Shown here in pieces: positions 41,317 through 47,257 of a DNA stretch of 47,257 nt; the stretch's first letter is position 1; the number at the start of each line of letters is the position of its first letter. Below the pieces are notes generated by a model. That model saw nothing but the letters and a program-made list of their open reading frames with translations, searched no databases and was not told the DNA's origin. Source of the stretch: Pseudomonas sp. N40(2020) (GTDB taxonomy: Bacteria; Pseudomonadota; Gammaproteobacteria; Pseudomonadales; Pseudomonadaceae); the NCBI RefSeq assembly GCF_014472415.1, contig NZ_JACSZV010000048.1, forward strand, positions 1 through 47,257, in the 5' to 3' direction. Both the position numbers and the translations under genes were made by a program.

Positions 41317-42596
41317 ATCTGTTCAGTTTGCGCCGCCCGGTGCCGAGTCTGGATGACCTTGCTTTCGAGGCCGATCAGCCTGTTGCTGGGGGCAGCCTGA
41401 ACGCCGATCGGCTGATGCCCAGCGTCGAGCGGCCCCAGCAGGTCTTCGTCCGTGGCCAGGGTTCCTGGTTGTGGGACAGCAACGACCGCGCTTATCTCGA
41501 CTTCTCTCAGGCTGGCGGCGCCAACAGCCTCGGTCACAGTCCGTCGGCGCTGGTCAAAGCCATCGCCAGTCAGGCCCAGGCGCTGATCAATCCCGGTTTC
41601 AATCTGCACAATCGCGTCATGCTCAGCCTCGCCGAACGCCTGTGTGCGAGCACCTCCAGCGATCAGGCTTATCTGCTCAACAGCGGCAGCGAAGCTTGTG
41701 AAGCGGCGATCAAACTGGCGCGCAAGTGGGGTCAACTGCATCGCGGCGGCGCCTCGCGGATCATCGTTGCGAAGCAGGGCTGCCACGGCCGTAGTCTGGC
41801 GACGATCTCGGCGTCGGACAGTGCGAACCTGCCCAACCGCTTCGCGCCGTTGTTGCCTGGCTTCGATCTGGTGCCATTCAACGATTTGCCGGCAATGCAT
41901 GCTGCAGTGGATGCGCAAACCGTAGCGATCATGCTTGAACCGATCCAGAGCGATGCTGGCGTCATTCCCGCCACCGAGCATTACCTCAAAGGCGTCGAGC
42001 GTTTGTGCCGTGAACTGGGCATCCTGTTGATCCTCGACGAAGTGCAGACCGGCATCGGGCGATGCGGCACCTTGCTCGCGGAACAGTCCTACGGTGTACA
42101 CGCCGATATCGTCGTGCTCGGCAAAGGTCTCGGAGGTGGCGTGCCATTGGCGGCGCTGCTGGCGCGAGGCAAGGCGTGTTGTTTCGACGCCGGCGAACTG
42201 GGTGGCACCCATCACGGCAATGCGCTGATGACAGCAGCGGGGTTGGTGGTGCTCGACAGCGTGCAGGACCGGACTTTTCTCGAACAGGTTAGAGAAAACG
42301 GCCAGCACCTGCGCGAAGGTCTGGCGCGATTGGCCCACCGCTACGGCCACGGTGAACTGCGCGGTCAAGGCCTGTTCTGGGGACTGAGCCTGTCAGACGA
42401 CTCTGCGGCTGCTGTCATCAATGCCGCACTGCACGAAGGCCTGCTGCTCAACGCCCCGCAAGCCAACTGCCTGCGTTTCACCCCGGCACTCACCGTCAGC
42501 AAAACCAATATCGATGAAATGCTCCTGCGTCTGGCCCGCGCCTTTTCCCGCGTGCGCACTGCGCAACTGCAATGCCGTAAAGGGATTGCCGTCTGA
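41313..42596 (+). CDS. Class III PLP-dependent aminotransferase (ArgD-like)
   Basis: 427 residues from ATG 41313; the open frame to 41256 would run through the hairpin. Fold-type I transaminase motifs: NPGFNLHNRVMLSLAERLC, NSGSEACEAAIKLARKWG, ILDEVQTGIGRCGTLLAEQ, and PLP-binding Lys271 in VVLGKGLGGGVPLAALL. It is closest in style to acetylornithine/ornithine and related omega-transaminases. The substrate is not determined. The gene is divergent from a LysR regulator, which is its likely controller, and is followed by a strong terminator. Confidence 0.9.
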   Translation: MNLFSLRRPVPSLDDLAFEADQPVAGGSLNADRLMPSVERPQQVFVRGQGSWLWDSNDRAYLDFSQAGGANSLGHSPSALVKAIASQAQALINPGFNLHNRVMLSLAERLCASTSSDQAYLLNSGSEACEAAIKLARKWGQLHRGGASRIIVAKQGCHGRSLATISASDSANLPNRFAPLLPGFDLVPFNDLPAMHAAVDAQTVAIMLEPIQSDAGVIPATEHYLKGVERLCRELGILLILDEVQTGIGRCGTLLAEQSYGVHADIVVLGKGLGGGVPLAALLARGKACCFDAGELGGTHHGNALMTAAGLVVLDSVQDRTFLEQVRENGQHLREGLARLAHRYGHGELRGQGLFWGLSLSDDSAAAVINAALHEGLLLNAPQANCLRFTPALTVSKTNIDEMLLRLARAFSRVRTAQLQCRKGIAV

Positions 42597-42643
42597 TCCG
42601 AAACGTCCTACCCGAATTGAAGAACCGTCTCGCGGTATAACGC

Positions 42644-42683
42644 ACGCCCCACGCCTGATTCTTTTGGCGTGGGGCGTTTTTTT
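42644..42683 (+). terminator. Intrinsic terminator after the aminotransferase
   Basis: ACGCCCCACGCC, a 10-base loop and GGCGTGGGGCGT followed by a T7 run. A perfect 12-bp stem. Confidence 0.93.
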
Positions 42684-42792
42684 GTGTGGGGTAGTGGCGA
42701 ACAAATGGCGATAGCACTGAACCCTGACGAACGGCAAATGTCGATTAGCTTGTATGGCTCAAGTGAGCCAACCCCCAATCAGGAGCTGACCC

Positions 42793-42951
42793 ATGGATTT
42801 CATTCGTATCATCATCGCCATTCTGTTGCCGCCACTGGGTGTGTTTCTGCAGGTCGGGTTCGGCGGGGCGTTCTGGCTGAACATTCTGCTGACGTTGTGT
42901 GGCTACATTCCGGGGATCGTGCATGCGGTGTACATCATCGCCAAGCGCTGA
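42793..42951 (+). CDS. YqaE/Pmp3-family small membrane protein
   Basis: The 52-residue product starts MDFIRIIIAILLPPLGVFLQ and ends YIPGIVHAVYIIAKR. Two hydrophobic helices flank the conserved LPPLGV and a central aromatic/Asn region (FWLNILLTLCGYIPG), the Pmp3/YqaE signature. AGGAG lies 7 bases before the ATG. These proteins are induced by osmotic or envelope stress and affect membrane potential. The gene is monocistronic. Confidence 0.92.
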   Translation: MDFIRIIIAILLPPLGVFLQVGFGGAFWLNILLTLCGYIPGIVHAVYIIAKR

Positions 42952-42976
42952 GTCCTGCAGCGCCAGGTAGGTTGCC

Positions 42977-43052
42977 TTCGCGAGCAGGCTCGCTCCCACA
43001 CTGGATCTGTGTCGTTCACAAATCCCCTGTGGGAGCGAGCCTGCTCGCGAAA
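42977..43052. repeat. REP doublet downstream of the Pmp3-like gene
   Basis: TTCGCGAGCAGGCTCGCTCC and GGAGCGAGCCTGCTCGCGAA, exactly inverted, lie about 36 bp apart. It is located in the convergent gap with the peptidase gene. Confidence 0.88.
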
Positions 43053-43061
43053 GGGACACCG

Positions 43062-44870
43062 CTAATTCTGTGTGAACGTTAGCCCCATCACCCGCCGATA
43101 AAACAACCACTCCTGTTCCAGCGCATGCGCCTGATTCACCGCGCGGCGGAAGCCGTGGCGTTCATCGGCGTAGTAATGCGCCTCGACCGGGATGCCGTTC
43201 TGCTCCAGCGCCGTGACCATGTCGCGGGTCTGTTGCGGTACGACGACGGCATCCAGTTCACCCTGAAAGAAAATCACCGGCACGCGAATATTGCTCGCAT
43301 GCAGTAGCGGAGTGCGGGCGGCGTAACGTTCGGCGTCTTCCTCGGGATCGCCGATCAGCCAGTCGAGGTAGTCGCCTTCAAACTTGTGCGTGGCTCGGGC
43401 AAGGGCTACCGGATCGCTGACGCCATAAAGGCTGGCGCCCGCACGAAACACCTGATGGAACGCCAGGGCGCACAGCGTCGTGTAACCGCCCGCGCTGCCG
43501 CCCCGAATAAATGCGCGATCACCATCTACCATGCCACGCTCGGCGAGATACGCCACCACCGCGCAGGCATCTTCGACGTCGACGTCACCCCAGCTCAAAT
43601 GCAACGCCTGTCGATAGTCGCGGCCATAACCGCTGCTGCCGTGATAGTTAAGGTCGGCCACGGCGAAGCCGCGTTGCGTCCAGTACTGGATGCGCGGGTC
43701 GAGCATCGGGTAGCAGGCCGACGTCGGGCCGCCATGAATGAACACCACCAGCGGCGGTTTCGTCTCGCCGCTCATGGCCGGATAGAAGAACCCGTGGGCC
43801 TCGCCCGCAACGCTGGGGTAACGCAGGGTTTGCGGGCGGCTGATGCGTTCGGCGGGCAACGGTGCAACACCGCCGGCCAGCACTTTGACTGCGCGGGATA
43901 CGCGATCAATGGCGATCACCGCTGAAGGACTGATCGGCGACGCGGCGATGCAATAGATGAATTGCTGATCCAGTGCCAGATGACGAAAGCGGCTGTAGTC
44001 GCCGGTAAAGTCTTCGCCGTTCAGCGCTAGGCAGCCGAACCCACCCTCGCTCCAACTGGCCAGGTAAGACTCACCAACGGGTAGCCAGGTGCAACCGCCT
44101 AGCTGCCAAGGCGCGGGTGCATGATCGGCTTCAGCACTTGGCAAAGGCTGAAGGCCATTCGATGTATCAATCCACGGTTGCCAGAATCCGCCACGATCGG
44201 TCAGACAATACAAACGGCCTTCAGCATCGAAACGCGGCTGTTGAATGGATTCCTCAAATTGTTCGCCCGCCACGCAACGGGGCGCCGAAAAATCACCTTC
44301 GGCCACCATCAACCGAGTCGACGTCCAGGGCTGATGCGGGCGGCTCCACTCGATCCACGCCAGACGCTGGCCATCAGGACTTACCGTCGGTGCGGCGTAA
44401 AAGTCCGCCCCTTCGGCCAGCAGATGACGCTTGCCGTCAGCCAGATCAATCGCCACCAGCCGATGCGTGTCATGTTGTTCCTCAACCGCCAACACCTGGC
44501 CATCGGCAAAATGCAGATCGCCATAACGGCACTCGCCCGACGTCAGCGCCTCAGGCTCGCCATCCAGCGTTTGCCGATACAGTTGCTGATCCGCCTCGCC
44601 GACGAAAACTACCCCGTCAGGCGTCAGACAAAACGCGCCACCGCCATATTCGTACACCCGACTGCGCACGCTGAAACCGGCCGGCGTCAGACATTTCGCC
44701 ACGCCGTCACGCCAGTGCCAGATCCGGCACGCGGCATCTTCGGGACGATATTCATTCCAGAACAAACCGTTGGCACCGAGTTGCAGTTCGGCGAAATCCA
44801 TCCCGGCGGCGACGGCTTGAGCGGCGCTGAAAGGCTCAGCCTTTAGCGATGAGGCGTGAATTTCGTTCAT
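43062..44870 (-). CDS. S9 (prolyl oligopeptidase) family peptidase of the pqq operon
   Basis: 602 residues. An N-terminal propeller-like region (about 1-350) precedes an alpha/beta hydrolase domain with nucleophile Ser in FIRGGSAGGYTTL, the acid in QGELDAVV and the base in ADERHGFRRA. Its start lies inside the 3' end of pqqE (35-bp overlap), so it is the last gene of the pqq operon. P. aeruginosa has the same arrangement (PA1990, there called pqqH), and P. fluorescens B16 has a comparable gene. It may take part in processing PqqA or in a peptide-linked step. Its exact role is unsettled. Confidence 0.9.
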   Translation of the reverse strand: MNEIHASSLKAEPFSAAQAVAAGMDFAELQLGANGLFWNEYRPEDAACRIWHWRDGVAKCLTPAGFSVRSRVYEYGGGAFCLTPDGVVFVGEADQQLYRQTLDGEPEALTSGECRYGDLHFADGQVLAVEEQHDTHRLVAIDLADGKRHLLAEGADFYAAPTVSPDGQRLAWIEWSRPHQPWTSTRLMVAEGDFSAPRCVAGEQFEESIQQPRFDAEGRLYCLTDRGGFWQPWIDTSNGLQPLPSAEADHAPAPWQLGGCTWLPVGESYLASWSEGGFGCLALNGEDFTGDYSRFRHLALDQQFIYCIAASPISPSAVIAIDRVSRAVKVLAGGVAPLPAERISRPQTLRYPSVAGEAHGFFYPAMSGETKPPLVVFIHGGPTSACYPMLDPRIQYWTQRGFAVADLNYHGSSGYGRDYRQALHLSWGDVDVEDACAVVAYLAERGMVDGDRAFIRGGSAGGYTTLCALAFHQVFRAGASLYGVSDPVALARATHKFEGDYLDWLIGDPEEDAERYAARTPLLHASNIRVPVIFFQGELDAVVVPQQTRDMVTALEQNGIPVEAHYYADERHGFRRAVNQAHALEQEWLFYRRVMGLTFTQN

Positions 44871-46008
44871 TACGGAAGGCCAGTTGTTCGATGGTTTGAG
44901 TAGCGTGTTCGGCTTCCTCGCGGGCTTTGAGAATCACGCCGTGCTGTTCGGATTTGCTGCACACCGGGTCAGCGTTGCTCGCGTCCCCCGTGAGCATGAA
45001 CGCCTGGCAGCGACAGCCGCCGAAGTCCTTTTCTTTCTCGTCGCAGGAGCGGCAAGGCTCGGGCATCCAGTCGTAACCGCGAAAGCGGTTGAAGCCGAAC
45101 GAGTCGTACCAGATGTGCTGCATGCTGTGGTCGCGCACGTTGGGAAATTGTACCGGCAGCTGTCGGGCGCCATGACAGGGCAGGGCAGTGCCGTCCGGGG
45201 TGACTGTCAGAAAGATGCTGCCCCAGCCGTTCATGCAGGCTTTCGGGCGTTCTTCGTAGTAGTCCGGGGTGACGAAAATCAGCTTGCACGGATGCCCTTC
45301 GGCTTCCAGTTTGGCGCGGTATTCGTTGGTGATGCGTTCGGCGCGCACCAGTTGTTCCTTGGTCGGCAACAGACCGACTCGGTTGAGCTGCGCCCAGCCG
45401 TAGAACTGGCAGGTGGCGAGTTCGACGAAATCCGCCTCGAGCGCAATGCACAGCTCGATGATGCGGTCGATCTTGTCGATGTTGTGCCGATGAGTGACGA
45501 AGTTCAGCACCATCGGATAGCCGTGGGCCTTCACCGCACGGGCCATTTCCAGCTTCTGCGCGAAAGCCTTTTTCGAGCCGGCGAGCAGGTTGTTCACTTG
45601 CTCGTCACTGGCCTGAAAACTGATCTGGATGTGATCGAGACCAGCCTTCTTGAAGTCGCTGATTTTCTGTTCGGTGAGGCCGATGCCCGAGGTGATCAGG
45701 TTGGTGTAGAAGCCCAGTTTGCGAGCTTCAGCAATCAGCTCGGCAAGATCCTGGCGCACCAGCGGCTCACCACCGGAAAAGCCCAGTTGCGCCGCGCCCA
45801 TCTCCCGCGCCTCGCGGAATACCTTGATCCACTGCTCGGTGCTCAGCTCTTTGCCCTGCTCGGCAAAATCCAGCGGATTGGAGCAGTACGGGCATTGCAG
45901 CGGGCAGCGGTAGGTCAGCTCGGCGAGCAACCACAGCGGCAGGCCGATCTCAGGCTTGGGCGGCAGGTTCACCGACGAATCAGGCAAGTTCGATCCAGTG
46001 CTGCGCAC
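44836..46008 (-). CDS. pqqE: PQQ biosynthesis radical SAM protein PqqE
   Basis: 390 residues from GTG 46008, preceded by GGAGG at 6 bases; the longer frame to 46107 runs through pqqD. The radical-SAM cluster is Cys35-x3-Cys39-x2-Cys42 (CPLQCPYC). The SPASM-type auxiliary cysteines lie near the end (ALPCHGAR, PEPCRSCDEKEKDFGGCRC). PqqE forms the Glu-Tyr carbon-carbon link in the PqqA peptide bound to PqqD. It overlaps pqqD by 29 bp and the peptidase by 35 bp. Confidence 0.97.
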   Translation of the reverse strand: MRSTGSNLPDSSVNLPPKPEIGLPLWLLAELTYRCPLQCPYCSNPLDFAEQGKELSTEQWIKVFREAREMGAAQLGFSGGEPLVRQDLAELIAEARKLGFYTNLITSGIGLTEQKISDFKKAGLDHIQISFQASDEQVNNLLAGSKKAFAQKLEMARAVKAHGYPMVLNFVTHRHNIDKIDRIIELCIALEADFVELATCQFYGWAQLNRVGLLPTKEQLVRAERITNEYRAKLEAEGHPCKLIFVTPDYYEERPKACMNGWGSIFLTVTPDGTALPCHGARQLPVQFPNVRDHSMQHIWYDSFGFNRFRGYDWMPEPCRSCDEKEKDFGGCRCQAFMLTGDASNADPVCSKSEQHGVILKAREEAEHATQTIEQLAFRNERNSRLIAKG

Positions 46009-46255
46009 GGGCAACCTCCATGAATTGCGCGATGTCTTCACCGAGTTCGGGCACGCCGGGGAACTGCTTGTCGAGTTCGGCAATGATCGCCGCGACATCG
46101 CGCTCACCGTCGATCAAACCGCCGATCAGCGCGGCGCTGTCGTTGAGTTTGATCATGCCTTCGGGGTACAGCAGCACATGGCCTTTTTGCGCCGGTTCGT
46201 ACTGGAAACGGTAACCGGGGCGCCAGGTCGGGGTCTTGCTGCGGTCGAAACTCAT
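45980..46255 (-). CDS. pqqD: PqqA-binding chaperone PqqD
   Basis: 91 residues: MSFDRSKTPTWRPGYRFQ and onward, with the family core VLLYPEGMIKLNDSAALIGGLIDG and a helical C-terminus. PqqD binds the PqqA precursor peptide and presents it to PqqE. It overlaps pqqC by 4 bp and pqqE by 29 bp, so all three are translationally coupled. Confidence 0.96.
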   Translation of the reverse strand: MSFDRSKTPTWRPGYRFQYEPAQKGHVLLYPEGMIKLNDSAALIGGLIDGERDVAAIIAELDKQFPGVPELGEDIAQFMEVARAQHWIELA

Positions 46256-47004
46256 AGGGTGATTCCTTTATGCCAGACCCGTTGTTCGGTCACGCTGTGA
46301 TACGGCGGGCGGTTCAGTTCGTAGGCCATGCTCATGGCGTCGAGCATGCTCCAAAGGATGTCCAGTTTGAACTGGAGAATTTCCAGCATGCGCTCCTGGC
46401 CATCGCGCGTCTTGTAGTGCTCCAGCGTGATCGCCAAGCCATGCTCGACATCACGGCGCGCCTGACCGAGGCGGGTGCGGAAATATTCGTAACCGGCCGG
46501 GTCGATCCACGGGTAATGCTGCGGCCAGCTATCGAGGCGCGACTGGTGGATCTGCGGCGCGAACAGTTCGGTCAACGAGCTGCTGGCAGCTTCCTGCCAA
46601 CTGGCGCGGCGGGCGAAGTTGACGTAGGCATCGACGGCGAAGCGTACGCCGGGCAGCACCAGTTCCTGGGAGCGCAATTGATCCGGGTCGAGGCCGACCG
46701 TTTGACCCAGGCGCAGCCAGGCTTCGATGCCGCCGTCTTCACCCGGGGCGCCGTCGTGGTCGAGCAAGCGCTGAATCCACTCGCGACGGATTTCGCGATC
46801 CGGGCAGTTGGCGAGGATCGCCGCGTCTTTCAGGGGAATGTTCACCTGATAGTAGAAGCGGTTGGCGACCCAGCCCTGAATCTGTTCGCGGGTGGCGCGG
46901 CCCTGATACATCGCCACGTGGTACGGGTGATGGATGTGGTAGTAGGCGCCTTTGGCGCGCAGGGCCGCTTCGAATTCGGCGGGGGACATCGGTTGGTCGG
47001 TCAT
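46252..47004 (-). CDS. pqqC: Pyrroloquinoline-quinone synthase PqqC
   Basis: 250 residues from ATG 47004 (MTDQPMSPAEFEAALRAKG), with GGAG 7 bases upstream. The haem-oxygenase-like fold shows YYHIHHPYHVAMYQGRATREQIQGWVANRFYYQ, with the active-site His and Tyr/Arg residues, and FAVDAYVNFARRASWQEAASSSLTELFAP. It catalyses the final eight-electron oxidation and ring closure to PQQ. The gene that should precede it, pqqB, is absent from the next 250 bp, so its transcription may have changed. Confidence 0.97.
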   Translation of the reverse strand: MTDQPMSPAEFEAALRAKGAYYHIHHPYHVAMYQGRATREQIQGWVANRFYYQVNIPLKDAAILANCPDREIRREWIQRLLDHDGAPGEDGGIEAWLRLGQTVGLDPDQLRSQELVLPGVRFAVDAYVNFARRASWQEAASSSLTELFAPQIHQSRLDSWPQHYPWIDPAGYEYFRTRLGQARRDVEHGLAITLEHYKTRDGQERMLEILQFKLDILWSMLDAMSMAYELNRPPYHSVTEQRVWHKGITL

Positions 47005-47055
47005 TGCGGTTCTCCGGGGAACAACCGTTGGAATCACTTGTGTCTATTCGGACGT

Positions 47056-47129
47056 CATCGCTGGCGAGCCAGCTCCCACAGTTTTTGTGTACGCCACAGA
47101 ACCCTGTGGGAGCTGGCTTGCCAGCGATG
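47056..47129. repeat. REP doublet upstream of pqqC
   Basis: CATCGCTGGCGAGCCAGCTC and GAGCTGGCTTGCCAGCGATG are inverted around about 30 bp. It lies 52 bp before the pqqC start, where the pqqB 3' end would be expected. Confidence 0.85.
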
Positions 47130-47188
47130 AGCATTGGTATCTACACATCTCCCGATCCTGGTCTATAAAAGGACGGCATGGATATCAA

Positions 47189-47257
47189 ATGACCGGGCTA
47201 GATGCCCGACTGACAAAACGATACGACGAGTTAGTCATGGGACACAGTAATGGACTA
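47189..47257 (+). CDS. Partial gene at the window edge, possibly an IS4-type transposase
   Basis: 23 codons from ATG 47189 read MTGLDARLTKRYDELVMGHS... and run off the edge. The LDARLTKRYDELV stretch resembles the start of the DNA-binding domain of some IS4-type transposases; this is weak, by-eye evidence. A 4-codon frame (MDIK, ATG 47178) with a good AGGA site ends in ATGA overlapping this start, implying translational coupling. Confidence 0.4.
   Translation, partial: MTGLDARLTKRYDELVMGHSNGL

Overview
The window is chromosomal DNA of a fluorescent Pseudomonas (P. fluorescens group). This rests on the gene content and order (glcB, a gcvR-like gene, rarD, srkA, modE, comF, bioBFHCD, tandem acyl-CoA dehydrogenases, rsmY, pqqCDE), the high-GC codon usage, and eleven REP-type inverted-repeat doublets typical of these genomes. 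Both edges lie in probable insertion sequences: the 3' end of an IS3-type transposase on the left and what looks like the first codons of another transposase on the right. No tRNA, rRNA or CRISPR array was seen.

Left part (1-8.9 kb): the IS3 remnant abuts a small secreted Cys4 protein. Next come an ECF sigma/RskA-type anti-sigma pair, a DUF2780 protein, a YihG-like acyltransferase, a retropepsin-like 'zinc protease', the creBC two-component system with its target creD, and a GST-like protein. The creD promoter region carries a four-unit 11-bp array resembling the enterobacterial cre tag.

Iron block (8.9-14.5 kb, all minus strand): FecI-like sigma, FecR-like regulator, FhuA-type TonB receptor, PepSY membrane protein and a 59-residue membrane protein coupled to it by an ATGA overlap. 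A DnaQ-like exonuclease and a cNMP/CBS/DUF294 nucleotidyltransferase form an overlapping pair at 14.6-17.2 kb. A stand-alone receiver protein, malate synthase G, a double-ACT protein, RarD, SrkA kinase, a PhoX-like phosphatase, ModE and ComF follow up to 27.4 kb.

Biotin and fatty-acid block (27.5-40 kb): bioB-F-H-C-D is one operon with small overlaps. A BirA-type operator sits inside the first codons of the divergent comF gene, and its right half overlaps a TTGACA -35 element for bioB. Downstream is a small flagellar-rod-like protein, then three paralogous acyl-CoA dehydrogenases interrupted by a membrane-bound GGDEF diguanylate cyclase. The first dehydrogenase promoter carries two abutting PsrA-type boxes. 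The cyclase has a perfect TGTGA-N6-TCACA (CRP/Vfr) site just upstream.

Right part (40-47 kb): the GacA-controlled small RNA rsmY with a perfect TGTAAG-N6-CTTACA activating site, a LysR regulator divergent from a class III aminotransferase with an unusual leader, a Pmp3/YqaE peptide, and the minus-strand pqqC-pqqD-pqqE-peptidase operon. pqqB is not found next to pqqC; a REP doublet and a probable insertion sequence lie there instead.
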